64,000 bases of DNA from Anaeramoeba flamelloides (GCA_027625915.1 JANTQA010000021.1:2976001-3040000), one strand, 5' to 3'. Shown: positions 35,601-50,384, counted from the stretch's first letter. Notes: generated by a model from the letters alone, not told the origin. A program made the numbers and translations.

Positions 35601-38600
35601 CAAATAAAACAAAGTTTTAGCTCAGTTCTTTCTAACTGAAAAAAAAAGTTGTTATCTTTTCGAAAGTGTCTCGGTTTTCTGGAGTTATTTATTTTATTTT
35701 GATAGGAAAATTAATAAATATTCTAAACAAAAACTGGATATCTAAAAAATGTATTTATTCTTTCTAGGATTTAAGAGAATAGAGTAAAATCAAAAATTTT
35801 AACTCAATTCTTTTAAATTCTGGAAAAACGCTATAAGATTTTTTTTTAATTTTAGAAATTAAAAAAGGCTTTTTTCTATTTTTTTTTAAATTTTCAAAAA
35901 TTGAAATAAATTACTGTTCAGTTATCTCGTTTTTTCTGTTTATTTTGAAAATCAATAGATTTTACTCTATCCTTTTGGATTCTGGAAAAAACTGAACAAA
36001 TGTTTTTTTAATTTAAGAAATTAAAAAAAAACTAGTCACTTGACAGAACTTAACAATACTCCCCATCACTCTTACAGAGTGGGTGCTGATTCCCCATTAA
36101 ATATTTTATCAGGTCGTAAATAAAAATAAAAAGTCCACGTTCTGTGATAATTCACTTGGTGTTTCTCAACTCTAAGAAACAGATTACAAATTGCCCAAAT
36201 TTATTAATTAATAAAGTATTTTTAACTTTTATTCTTTTCTATTTTGAGTTACCTCAAGTTGTATAACCACCGGCGCTTTAAAAAAATCGTTCATTTATTG
36301 AATAATAAATTTTACAATAGATTTTTTAGAGTCATTTGAACCATCCCCTAATAGAAAAGTAAATTCGTTACACTAGGATAATGTATGATTAATTTGCGAT
36401 AAATTTATGATGATGTTGATCCCTTCATAAAATTAATAAATCACCAATTCTAATTGGGCCATGCTTTTCAGAACTTTAAATTTAAATCACTTAGAATGAG
36501 ATATTGGATAAAAATTAAAATTAAACATTTTTAATTTTATTATAAAAAGTGATTCTTTAATACAGTACTGAGGGTATGAAAACTAAAAAGAAACCATTTT
36601 TTTGGAGCATTTATTTAGAAATTGATTTTGCTATTGATTAAAGTCTCTTCAACTTATGTTCGGTGAAATACGCACTTTATTGTTATTATAAACTTATCAA
36701 CTATTATATTTTTTCTTTAATAAAAAAGAAAAGGAAAACAAAAATAAAAAACTTTTTTTACTAGTATTTATACAAAAAAAAAGCGGTTTTAAAAACAATT
36801 CAAATTAATTTCGTTGTTTATTGGTTTGATTTGGAAACAATCTCCTTGTTATAATACGAGTTTGGTCTGGAAGAACGAAAAATATGATAATGTTCGAAGT
36901 GATATAAGATGATATTGAGGAGTTCGAAGAACGGCATTAATATAATCTTTGCACTAGAACAATATCATATTTTGAGTCTGGAAGGGGATCCAGAACGAGG
37001 AAATATAACAAGAGGATCGTTGAACAAATGAAACAATATGAGTTGCTATTTATTTTTTCAACTCGGGATCTAACTCGACAGAACAAAAAACAAACAAAAC
37101 AAAAACAAAAAAAAAAACTAATTTGTTATTTTTCAATGGTTATTTGAAGAAATTGTTCTTCAATGTGCCTTTTTTTTCCCAACTGATTTATCGAAAACAT
37201 TGAAGTTAAATTTTACATTTTTATCATTGGAGACAAAAATTTTAATAAATTTTACAGAGACAAACTAGATCGTCCAACTTTTCAATGAGATCTATTTCTC
37301 CTTATATTTTCCGTTTGTCAGCCAATTCCCAAAAACATTCAAACATAAAAGCCTGAATGCACCAGGTGTTCTTAACAATGTATGATTTTGAACATTCCTC
37401 TAAAATTTCTTGACTTTACTTTTTAAAAAAAAATGGTTATTTTTTTTTTCTTAAATTTGTAGATTTGTTTTTTTCTCCTTTTGGAATTCTACTTATTAAA
37501 ATAGTTTCTTCTCTCTTTTTTTTGAAAAAAAAAGAGACCAAACAATTTATTATTTTTTTAAAAATGAGATTGATTTCTTTTCACACAAAACCAAAAACCA
37601 TGTTTGTATATGGACATTCTTTTTAATCAAAGAAATGAAATTTATTCCATTTGTAAACAGTACGCATTAAATGATGGACTTTTTTTTGAACTCGTTTTGA
37701 ACTAATAGTTTGGTTCTTTGACCAAATTATGTGTTCAAATAGATTAACAGTTGAGACTAGCCGTCTTTTGGAATTTATGAGATTTACAATGTCACAAAAA
37801 AATTAGTTAAAGTTTTCTAAAATAACTTTTAATAACATTTCTACAGAGTAATTTATTAGTAAAATACATCTTATTTCACCATATTAGAATTCCAAAAAAA
37901 TAAGATCATAAATTTTCCAAACTTTGCCTAATAACTAAATAATTTCCCAAAATCTCTCCACATTAAATACAACACTATCCTAAACTTTTTTGGGAAACAA
38001 TCACTTTCTTATCTGTATTTATCAAAATTTATTTACTTAAATTTTCTCAAATAAAATGTTTGAGTTTAAAAAAAAAAGAAGAGCATTTTTATTAAATAAT
38101 AACTTTTAATTTTTAATTTTTTTTTTTTTTTTTTGGTTGATTTCTTTTTAAAAAAAGGGAGATTTTATAGCATTTGATCAAACTTCAAATATTGCACTTT
38201 CTAAAGCTATTGAAAGGGTTTATTCTGAATCTAAACCTGTCAAAGAAATTGAATTGGGCGTTTATATTACAAGGGGAAACAATGTGTAAATATCTTTCAA
38301 TTTTTTTAAATATTTTTCATGTTTTTTATTATGTAGGGTATCAATACCCATAAGAGTTAAGAGTCGCCCCAAAATCATAATCACTGGTACCTTAACTCGA
38401 TTGTAAATCTAATATTTTACTGTTAATTTTCCTCTGCTGTATAAAATAAAAAATGAATGATCTTTTATATATTTTAATAACAAATATTCAAATATATAAT
38501 ATAATTATATTTATTTTATGGTGTTCGTTATAAAAATACTATAATATAATCCAATAAAATTTTATTTTTATAAGCTTATTGAAAATTTAATTTATATTTA

Positions 38601-39963
38601 GACACGAAAAAAGCAATTTTTTTTTTTTTTATTTGATTATTGAAGAAGTGTAAATTCCACTCTAAGTTACTGTTAGTCTTAAATTTCATGAAAGGGGATT
38701 TAAGCACAAAAGTTAAGATTACTACGATTGTTAATTAAGGACAATACTTTTAAACTTTTTGTCTTGGTTTTAAATTAATTCATTGAGATTAATTGTTTTA
38801 AAAAAACAAAATGTTGTGTGTATTTTTTTTTTTTCCAATTTTTGAAAGTAACGCCTCTGTTTTTGGATTCGTTTAGGCTTTATTGTTAAGGGTTAAATGT
38901 TAAAAAAAAAAAAAAAGTCATTTAATCTTGTAAAGAAGATAATTTCGAAGTGGCTAAATTCAAAGCTTCTAAACTATTTTTCAGTCAAAGAGGTCCAGTT
39001 GTAATGGGTAAAATACACGTGTTTAAAGGGTTTGCAGAGATATTCGAAGAAAAATTTTATTTTGGAAATTTTCAAAATTGAAATCATTTTTTCACATTTT
39101 TGTTTTTTTTTTTCGATTTGTTTTTTAAAACGTCATTCAGTTGTAAATTTTTTTTTATTACAAGATCAATAGTCACTTGGTAAAAATGTGTTATTCTAAG
39201 GCTATTGAAACCCTGGGAATGATTGTATAGAAATAGTATTGATTTCTATTGGAATTTTATTCAATCTTTGATCTTGATATTTGTTTAATAAATGTGAAAA
39301 ATTTTTTCACTTCATTTTCATTTCCTATTTCAAATAGAGACAACAAATACCAACACACTTCGTTTGGGGACTTGATTTGTAAAAGAAAAGTATGGAAAAT
39401 GAAGTGAAAAATGTTTCCTATTTATTATTCAAATACCAGTAGAAGTTCAAAAGGAACATTGTTGTTTTTCTCAATGGATCCCTAAGAATTTGAGTTTTTC
39501 AATTTTTAAGAAAATCTATTGATTTATTAGTTTTCTTTCAGACTGATATCAACAATTCTTTGATGTGTATTATTCTACTTATTTCTTATTTGTTCTTAAA
39601 AGGTCAATTATATAAAATAATTGATATTTGAAAAAAATTTTGTACCCCTTTGACAGAAACAGAGTTTATATAAATTATTTTCTGTACATCCATAATATAA
39701 TCAATTATTATTATTTCTACTTAAATTTTTTTTATTTTTATTTTGTTTGTTTAGTAAAGAATATGCGTTTATATTTATATCTGTATTAAAATAATTGAAA
39801 AAATAATTATTAAATTTATTTTTCTAATTTTTTTGTTTTATTATATTTATTTTATTTTATATTGACAAATAGATGCATGGTTGGATTGCTTAATCAAGAT
39901 GTGGATGAATCTTTGAATTTTGAAGAAACTCGGGCAACACCAATTAAAGTTATTTTAGATTAG
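32609..39963 (+). CDS. LSM8: U6 snRNA-associated Sm-like protein LSm8
   Basis: Four small exons: 32609-32636, 32753-32793, 38158-38285, 39873-39963; 95 residues, against about 96 in other eukaryotes. Joined protein: MSFLEEYINKKVIVLTNDGK, TIVGDFIAFDQTSNIALSKA, IERVYSESKPVKEIELGVYI, TRGNNVCMVGLLNQDVDESL, then NFEETRATPIKVILD. It matches LSm8 along its length: Sm1 motif (VIVLTNDGKTIVGDFIAFDQ), Sm2 motif (LGVYITRGNNV) and the conserved RA.P tail. LSm8 completes the nuclear LSm2-8 ring that binds the U6 snRNA 3' end for pre-mRNA splicing. Donors are GTAAAA, GTAAGT and GTAAAT; introns are 116, 5364 and 1587 bp. Intron 2 holds a LINE relic and palindromic repeats; intron 3 holds repeat D copy 3. No single exon is long enough to stand out as an ORF. 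Confidence 0.93.
33930..35340 (+). mobile_element. Non-LTR retrotransposon (LINE) relic
   Basis: Lies in LSm8 intron 2, same strand. 33992-34030 reads VQMLVDDLILIM, the reverse-transcriptase catalytic box with LVDD in place of YADD. 34200-34320 has the W...R thumb-like pattern in decayed form. 35095-35160 reads SCNLCKNRFNFE...DIDHFLVG, the C-terminal Cys-Cys-His finger typical of LINEs. The tail (ENGIIWIKDLIQ...) continues to about 35330 with stops. It is 5' truncated, has many stops and shifts, and is interrupted by a palindromic module at 34712-34905. Confidence 0.8.
34712..34905. repeat. Palindromic module inside the LINE relic
   Basis: Starts GCTGTGCTGTAGAGTGTC and contains CTAACAGTG twice with complementary AAACCCCAGAAAGCCACTG near the end. 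It separates two coding-like parts of the LINE (ending NSNINK and resuming at about 34910). Confidence 0.6.
35343..35402 (+). repeat. 10-bp tandem repeat after the LINE 3' end
   Basis: Six consecutive 10-bp units: AGTGCTATCA, AGTGTCGTAG, AGTGCCATCA, AGTACTGTAG, AGTCTCATAT, AGTGCCTTTT. They start just after the last LINE-coding-like sequence. Related arrays are at 40287-40336 (also after a LINE 3' end) and 29148-29187 (complement). Confidence 0.85.
35401..36110. repeat. Palindromic-module repeat cluster 2
   Basis: Modules of the 28130 type. 35766-35830 is a near-perfect palindrome around AATAGAGTAAAATCAAAAAT and its complement. TTTTCCAGAATTCTAAAG and TAATTTAAGAAATTAAAAAA elements recur. It ends with CACTTGACAGAACTTAACAA (complement of the 10-bp unit) at about 36037-36060. 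Confidence 0.65.
36830..37130. other. Compositionally distinct island in LSm8 intron 2
   Basis: Richer in G and C than the flanks, with repeated words GTCTGGAAG and GAACGA(A/G)GAAATATAAC. No open frame of length, no recognised RNA. The rest of the intron (36111-36829, 37131-38157) is plain AT-rich sequence. Confidence 0.5.
38800..39670 (+). mobile_element. Repeat D, copy 3, interrupted by MITE E
   Basis: Inverted relative to copy 1. Ends CTTTGACAGAAACAGAGTTT at right. Contains GTTGTAATGGGTAAAATACA, TTGATCTTGATATTTG and TATTATTCTACTTATTTCTT, all complements of copy 1. The left part (38870-38985) is the piece also found at 9990. A MITE E copy lies at 39293-39418. All within LSm8 intron 3. Confidence 0.7.
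39293..39418. mobile_element. MITE family E, copy 1
   Basis: About 126 bp with inverted ends GTGAAAAATTTTTTCACTTC and ...GGAAAATGAAGTGAAAAATG. Copy 2 at 60983-61111 shares both ends and the central CAAATAGAGA block. Repeat D copy 1 shows the uninterrupted sequence at this site. Confidence 0.7.
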
Positions 39964-40084
39964 AAAAAGAAATTATTTTTTCATTTCCTTTTTTTTTTTG
40001 TTAAATTTTGAATTATTTTTTTCAATTAACTTGGTTAAAATTTAAAAAGCTATCAATAAATTTTCATTAAATTTTGGTTATAAA

Positions 40085-40275
40085 GTTATTATGAAACTGT
40101 CCATTCTATAAAGAAAATCGAATAATTTGTATTAATTTTTTTATTCAAATTACAAAAATAATCAGCAATAATATATTCGAAATTATTCAAAATAAAGACT
40201 CGTTATTTATTCTGTTATTGGTAAATGATAAGGAAAAATATGATTCTTTATTAAAATTTTCTAAATTTTTATTTA
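40085..40275 (+). mobile_element. LINE 3'-end fragment, second copy
   Basis: Matches the end of the 33930-35340 relic (ATTCTATAAAGAAAATCGAA; ATAATATATTCGAAATTATT). It retains a better tail frame, LFILLLVNDKEKYDSLLKFS, ending in a stop at about 40283. Only the last 190 bp or so is recognisable. Confidence 0.7.
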
Positions 40276-40286
40276 GAAATTAGGAA

Positions 40287-40640
40287 AGTACTGTTGAGTG
40301 CCGTAAAGTATCATTGAGTTCCATTGGGTGTCATGCTTTTACATAATTCAAAAGAATAGAGAAAAATCTTTGATTTTACTCTATTCTTTTAAATTCTGGA
40401 AAAATTAAAGAGCTTTTTTTTTTAATACAAGAAATAAAAATAAAATTATTGAAATTTTCTTTTAATTTCTAAAACTCAAAAAAAAACAAACGAAAAGTGT
40501 CCTAGGTTTTTTTTACTTTTTGGAATAAACTGAAAATTTAAGAAAGTTTCTGTTTATTACAATAATTAAAAAAAACCTAACGGAGCATTTACAGAATTTA
40601 ATTTTCTCCCTTCGTAGTTAAAAAAAAATTTTTTTTAAAA
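40287..40640. repeat. 10-bp repeats and palindromic cluster 3
   Basis: 40287-40336 contains five 10-bp units (AGTACTGTTG, AGTGCCGTAA, AGTATCATTG, AGTTCCATTG, GGTGTCATGC). Next come a palindrome around AAAAGAATAGAG...CTCTATTCTTTT (40350-40400) and an AAAAACCTAACGG end. It repeats the order seen after the first LINE relic. Confidence 0.75.
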
Positions 40641-43600
40641 AAAGTTCTGTTTTTTTATTTGTTTTTCTGATATTTCAAAACCATTTTTTACAGAGAATAT
40701 TTTCAAGAATTATACAAAATTTCATAAAATTTAAGAAACTAGTAAACTAAAAAAAAACTTCAAGTAAATTTAAAAGCAAATTCAAAAAAAAATTCACAGC
40801 ATCATGAAATTGAAAAATGATGTAAAAATTTAATTACTACAAGACTAAACTTAGTTTTAAAGTTATTTTCAGAAATGAATTATTCCTTTTACGAAAGTTG
40901 ATATGGTTTTTCAAATTTTTTAAAAAGTTGAAAATTTAGTATATTTTCAAATTATTTAAAAAAATATTCTATTTAAGAGAAGAAAAAAACCTTAGAGTTT
41001 GGAAAGGAATTTTACATGAAATACACTTTAAATATAAAACCCACAGGTTTTAGAATAACCCAGTATAAAAAACCAATTAAATTTTATAAAAAAATTACGT
41101 TAATAGTTTTAAACTTAGCAAAATGTCTATTTTTTCAAAGAAATTTTCAAATCAATTTTTTCTTTTTTTGAATAGAAAAAAATCAGAAAAAAATCCAAAT
41201 AAACAAAGAAATTAATAAATATCCCTCGAAATAATATTTTAAATCCTGAAAAATTCAACTTATAGAGCCCAAAGAAATACTTTTTAATTTGGTATATTTT
41301 TTAATCAATAATTAATACCACAACCTTAAATTTGTTCTGTGATTTATTAATAATCGAAAGATTAAATTTATCAATAATTTTTACATTTATTTCTCACTTT
41401 TTTTAAAAATTTTCAAACAAATTAAACCAAATAAAATGAAATAAAAATAATAATTCTAAAAAAAAATTGATTGGTATTATCGAATAATTGGTTTTAATAC
41501 TAATAGTTCCTTATTTATGCTCGTAATATTTAAAAAATGAATGTTGCCTAATCTTTTAAATTTCAAGAAATTTCATAAATATTTGTAAATAAAATAGATG
41601 ATCATTTAAATTGGATCTTCACGGATTCAATATTTGATTTATTTTTCTTGTATTTTTAAAATAAAATTAAAGAATCAAGTTTTTTTTGTTCCTTAAAAAC
41701 TCTTTAAAACGAAAAAACTGGGGTTTGATCAAAATAATTAAATTTGGCTAATATCTCTTTTTATTTTTGAGATCGAAAAAATGAAACAAAAATGATCCAA
41801 ACTTTTTAACTGGGAATCTAATTGGGAAAAAATGAAAGTCTTTTAAAAATGATTTCTTATTTCTCTAAAGTTGAAAAATGCTTTTTGCTTATCAATGTTA
41901 ATTATGTACTTGTGAAAATAAATACTCGGTTTTCTTTGTAAAGAAAAAAAAAAGTTATTCTAATCCCTTAAATCAAGGAAACATTTTTAAAATAGTTGGG
42001 TTAAAGTCTTGATAAAAAAATGGAAATAATGGAAATGAAGTGAAATTTTTACACATTTTGATAAATAAACACCAATAATAAATATTTTCAATGTAGTAAT
42101 ATCCTAATTGAAATTATTGATTAAAAAAAATCTTGAATATAATTGAATTCAATGAGAAAAGAAATCATAAAAACTGGTTAATTCTTTTTATATGATTGGC
42201 TTTGCTTTATTATGGCTTGTTATTATCACAATTTTATAAAATTGTCAATAATCACTATTGAAATTTTTTTACTAAATTTGTTTATCAATGCTGTAAAACA
42301 AAAAATCTGGAAAAAATTTTAAATTTTCTCATGAATATCAAACATTAAAAAGTTTATAAAAAGTTTTAAACAGAAAGAAAAATTTTAAAATAGAATGAAA
42401 ATGATTAATTATAGAAAATCATATTATATTTGTCATTTAGATTTTATTTGTATATTTAGAACTAATGTATGTTGTCTGAGAAAGTTAATACAATTATTCA
42501 TTTTGTATTATAAGAAAAATTATTTGCAGTATTTTAGTTTTTTGAAGAATAAAACCAGAGTTTCCAAAATGATTCCATTATTGGAATTTTTAGAATATTA
42601 ATTTGGTTTTAAAAGAATTTATATTTATAAAAATTTTCAATTTGTAATTCACTTTTTGAATAATATTTCAAAAAATAGTAAAAATTTTTTTATTTAATTA
42701 CTTGGAATCAAAAAAAATAATTTTTTCTTTGGTAATAAAATCTAAAAATAAATATTTTTTTGATTTTACTTCAAAGAACAATAATTTTCGAGATATGGAT
42801 AAACAAAAAAATATTATTATTGATGAAAAGATGATTTTAATTAAAATCTCAAGAAGAAAAAACTTAAATTATTTATTTTGTTTTAAGAGATAGTTAATTC
42901 TTTTGAAATATTTTAAAAACAAATTATTACTAATAAATTTTGAAAATGATGGGATTCTATTAAAAACCCAAATTTAAACAAGAAAGAAGATGAAACTTAT
43001 CAGTGGAATAAAAAAGAATAAATTGATTCCAAAGAATCAAAAAAAGAATTATTTATGGTTTTATTTAAAAAAGTATCAACATCTGAACTTTGAATATAAT
43101 TTTTCTCTGATTTTTCTGAATTTTATTTTTCAGACTTAAATATTAAGAAATATTTTAAAAGTGGGTTTTTTAGTATTATGAAAGCTATAAAAAGGTTAAT
43201 GTAGAAATTTTAATATTTTAACTCCGGCAAAATAAAAAGTGATTTTTTAGATCTATTAGTTAAGAGTAAAAATAAAGAGTTACTTATACCCATTAACACT
43301 AGAGTAAAAGCTGTAATGTTGGCAAAAATATAATTTTTTCAATTTTCTAGATAAATAAAAATTTCTATGTAATTACCCAAATTTTTTTAATAGTAAATAT
43401 ATAATTTCTGATTATCTAAAGTAAGCTTTGATAATTTTACACAAAAGATAGTTTGGTAAACACCAATCTTTCTTTTGAAAAAAAATCATTCTCTTAACAA
43501 AGTATTGGTATTTACAAAAAGATTATATATTGAAATGCCTTTGAGATTAAAAATCAAAACCGGTGTTTGTTTACTATTAACAAAATTTGGATAAATACAT

Positions 43601-43926
43601 GAAACTAATAATTGATCTCCAAAATTTAAACTCTATTTTTTTCCAACATTTCATATTTACACTTGAGAAAAGATAATCTTTTTTTTTTATTCTTCAGACA
43701 TATAACATGTAAACTTTAAGGGGGTGACAACACCATAAGAAATGATAGAAATTTAAGAGAGATGAAATAAGAGTATTTTATTTTAGTGGTGTATGATCAT
43801 AGATTCTCTAAAAATTGGGTTTAAAAAATTATTTGATATTTTTTTTTTTTAGTAATGTTAAATAAATAAAAAAAATGAGAATATATTGATAAAATAGTTT
43901 TTATTTTTTTTTTTTTTAATCAGATA
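40641..43926. other. Repeat-rich spacer with decayed coding-like patches
   Basis: Open frames at 42395-42601 and 42702-42893, plus a patch at 43220-43330 (SDFLDLLVKSKNKELLIPIN), have some protein-like composition but no recognised motif. 42030-42060 has a solitary MITE E-like end (GGAAATGAAGTGAAATTTTT). GGGGGTGACAACACCATAA at 43721 recurs as GGGGGTAGCAACACCATAC at 56421. No intact gene seen. Confidence 0.5.
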
Positions 43927-44452
43927 AACTATTTTCCAAAAAATTTAGACTACAGTTTAAACAGTTAAAATAATAGCAATTCCAAACTTTACATTTACTT
44001 TGGGAATTATTTGATTTTACAAACTTTTTCATTTTTTGTGTTAATTGTTTTTGTTTTCATTTACTTTTTTTCGAGTTAAAAAATTAGTTTTGTTAGATCT
44101 GAAATTTTTTTTTCGATGGTTGATATAAGGTTAGTGTTGAGTTTGTTAAATAAAAAAATCCACATACAATTGGCTAATTGTATCTTATTATTTGATCGAT
44201 CAACAATCGTTGGTGTACTTTTTAAAATTTACCAATGCATTTTTTGTTTCGCTCGTTTCATTATTTTGGACACAATGATTTTTATTTTTTTTATATTTTT
44301 TTCTTATATTTGGATGAAAATGATTACTTAGAAAAACACTAATACTGGGTTACTTAAATGTGTTTTTATCTTAGGTTTGGGAAAATATAATAAATTGAGT
44401 TTTTTTTTCCTATTTTTGATTTTACATGTGTACAAATTTTTGGAATGGGATT
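43927..44452 (-). mobile_element. MITE family A, copy 4
   Basis: 526 bp with TA at 43925-43926 and 44453-44454. Ends AACTATTTTCCAAAAAATTT and ...ACAAATTTTTGGAATGGGATT. Same orientation as copy 3. Open frame 44116-44331 includes LFDRSTIVGVLFKIYQCIFC, equivalent to the coding-like patch in copy 3. Confidence 0.88.
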
Positions 44453-44814
44453 TAGTTTTTTTTTTGGGAGAAGATAATTTGAGATTCTTAGAATTAAAAT
44501 TTTGTTTATTTTGTAATTTAAAATTTGATAAAATATAGGAATACTCACTTCTCTAATTCTACCAAATCCAACTATTTAAAATCCTAACAAGCAATTTTTT
44601 GGGATTATTATTATTTTTTGGAATCCTTCTAGCTATTTAAGTCCCATTCATGTTTTCTTTTGTGGTTCTTTCGATAGTAATATTTTTCTTCATTTTAAAC
44701 AAAATCCATTAATCCCAAATGTCACTCATAAAAAAAATATTGCTAATTGTTTATGTTGTCAGGATTAAAAAAATTCAAAAATGATGAAAAAAATTAAAAA
44801 ATGAAAAAATTAAA

Positions 44815-45065
44815 TACCGCAATAGAATGTTGAGATAAGGATAAAAGATAAGTTATTCAACATTCGAAAATTCAAAACACTATTTTAAGCAATTCATTTC
44901 AACATTCTATTATGGCAATTTCTTTGAGACTTTTGAAAAAAAAATTTAAAAAATCTAATGAATGAAGGAAGCACTTTAAATAATAAAAATCAATGAGGTT
45001 CAAAAAGATTAAAAAATGTTATTTTCTGATCCTCTTCAGAATTGCAAAAAAGTGTAAAATTTTTC
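44815..45065 (+). mobile_element. Family G element, partial copy 2
   Basis: Shares CAATAGAATGTTGAGATAA and the end TTTTCTGATCCTCTTCAGAA with the element at 57997-59183. Contains its own inverted pair, TAGAATGTTGA at 44824 and TCAACATTCTA at 44902. The left end is not recognisable. Confidence 0.6.
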
Positions 45066-45368
45066 AATACCCTGGCTACTCCCTTAAAACACGCAAATAA
45101 TAAAAAAAAACATAAAAATATAAACAAGGAAAAACACAAAAAAAATAAAAATTAATATTTGTAATATCTTGGATAGTATTAAGAAATAAGAGTACCAAAA
45201 TTTTTATTTTTGTAATATTTTTATAAGATCCTAATAAATATAAAAGAGCGCGAATAAGAAAAAAAAAATAATAAGATTCTTTTTCATTATTTTTTAAATA
45301 TTATTATCTTTATATTAATATATTTAGCCAACATCTTTGAAAAATATTAGTTCGTAAAATTAATTAAC

Positions 45369-48206
<2,838 letters not shown>

Positions 48207-48407
48207 CTATAAATTCAAGTCACTTTTTTTCATCCCATAAAAATAAATGATAAAAGCAAGTGAGAACATTAAAATTATTGACAAAGTGTTATTATTGTCA
48301 AAAAATGGTAAACTAATTCGTATTGAATTTATTTTGAGTATAACTTTTATGATTCTTGAAAAAATTGAAATTATGACAAAGATTACCAAAATATAAATAT
48401 TTTTCAT
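48207..48407 (-). CDS. Small hydrophobic ORF, unassigned
   Basis: 66 residues with two likely membrane segments (IYILVIFVIISIFSRIIKVI and LSIILMFSLAFIIYFYGM). Directly downstream on the same strand TTTATAG precedes IPQSNIITSALYE and a stop, which could be a final exon. No family recognised; hydrophobic frames arise easily in T-rich DNA. Confidence 0.25.
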   Translation of the reverse strand: MKNIYILVIFVIISIFSRIIKVILKINSIRISLPFFDNNNTLSIILMFSLAFIIYFYGMKKSDLNL

Positions 48408-48784
48408 AAAAAAAATACAAAGTGGAAAAAAGATAATTGATTTGGGAACATTTTAATTATGAGAAATATCAAAGTCAATTCGAAAACAAACTCTAAAAAT
48501 CATGCTGTATACAAAATAAATTTGTTTTTAATCAATCAAAGAGGGTGTAATATAACCAATACTAACTAAAATATTGTAACCAAAAAAAAAATAAAAAATT
48601 GATCAAGAAACAAAAAAAAATCATTTATTTCATGATCTTTTCTGTAACATTTGGGACAATTCCTATTTCTGTATTTAGTTTTCTTTTTCTAGGTAAATAG
48701 AGCACTTATTTTTTCTTTTAATTTTTGATTAACAAATTACATTTGGAAACTAATACCTGCCAAAAAGTATTCTTTATATTTCAT

Positions 48785-49720
48785 AATAAAAAGCTTATTT
48801 TTTTGTTATAGAAGAACTCTACATGAACCAATCAAGGAAACCAACAATAAACCCTAAGTAAATATGATTTCTGTTTTCTTAAAGTTCTATTATTTAAAAA
48901 GAAATTCTAAAAATGAAGGATCAATTTGGAAAATTTCTCTCAAAAAATAGAATTGAATTTTTTGTGAATTATAATTATTTTTCACGAGAAGAACAATAAG
49001 GTACCAATAAAATTTGAGAATATTACAAAAAAAATTGAAAAAATTGCAAACCTTATTTAAATTTTACTGAAAATATCAGGGGAGTTTACAGTGGCGTGAA
49101 TAACCCGGATTAACAACCTTTTAACTCATTACAAAAATTTCACTGATGCTGTTTTTTCTGACTTGGGTATTTGAAGATAGGAAGGAACATATATATTCTT
49201 GGTTCAGATTTAAATTGACTTTAGAGGTTAGATCTTTGATTAATTAAAAGGGCTCAATAATATTAAATGCTTTTGTTTCAAAAATTTCATGATATTTTGA
49301 AAATTTCTGAGATAAATGATTTTTTTATCAAAATTCAAAAAACGATATTTTTCTCTTGTTTTGTAAAAAAATTACACATTAATATTTCCATCTCTTCATA
49401 ATTCTTTTTTAAAATTTATTTAAAGAACCCTATTTCTTGTTTATATACTGTTTTCATCCCATTGGTTTCTTTCTTTTCTTTCTACAGTCAGCCAATAGTT
49501 TTTACATGAGTTAAATTTTAGTAATGGGTTAAAATAAAAAACATAGGTTATTTACACCACCGTACTTTCAAAACCGATTCAAACTCTGGTATATTATTGT
49601 ATAGCAAATTGGATATTGCCTTGGAACAAGAAGAATAAAAAGCACTGATTTTATTTTGAAGCACTTATTCGAGTTCTTGGGCTCCTTTTATTTTGTTCAC
49701 AGTTCTTTAAAGTTAGAAAG
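48785..49720 (+). repeat. Segmental duplication, copy 1
   Basis: Shares with 50385-50830 a series of blocks: GAAACCAACAATAAA, TTCTTAAAGTTCTATTATTT, AAAAAGAAATTCTA.AAATGA, TTTACTGAAAATATC and CCTTGGAACAA.AAGAA. Copy 1 is longer because of a MITE at 49089-49562. No coding function seen. Confidence 0.8.
49089..49562. mobile_element. MITE with CAGTGGCGTG ends
   Basis: 474 bp flanked by TA (49087-49088, 49563-49564). Left arm CAGTGGCGTGAATAACC...; right arm complemented CGGTGGTGTAAATAACC. A second shared block is AACTCATTACAAAAATTT versus AACCCATTACTAAAATTT. The duplicate at 50385-50830 lacks it, giving an empty site near 50668. Confidence 0.85.
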
Positions 49721-50384
49721 AATTTTCAAAATGAATTTTAATTTCAATTTACATTTAATAACTTTAATTCTATATTAGACAAAGGAAACTGGAATTTTTT
49801 TTTTAAATACTTGTTCAGAAATCTTGATTTATTTCATGGTATTATTATTTTAATATATTTTATTTGTTTGAAAAATTTTAAAAAATTGAGAAATAATAAA
49901 AAACACAATTGATATAACAAATCTTGCTATTCTTCCCAATTCACTAAAATAATTAAGATTGGATTATTAATTATTGATTATAAATAATCAAATTTAAAAA
50001 ATATTTTTTCTGTCATAAGTTGAATTTTCTGAGTTTTATAAAAGTATATCGGAAGACTTTTCAATTTAATGGTTTGGTTGTATTTCTCATATTATTAGGA
50101 TAAATAAAAAAAAAGAATTGTTTCAAATTATACTTTGAATCAGAAATTATATTTTTTTCAAAATTTAAAATATTGTTCGTATTTTTTTTTTTTGAAAAAA
50201 AGTAGATTTTTTTTTATTTGAGTTAATTCCAAAACTTTGTGGTTTTATTTTTAAAGGGTATTTTTGAATACTTCCATCATAGACAATAAAATTTCTTTCA
50301 TTCATGAAAGATAATAATTTTTTCGAAATAATTCAGACATATTGTTCTTATAATAAAAGGCACAGAAAAATTTAATACACGTTT

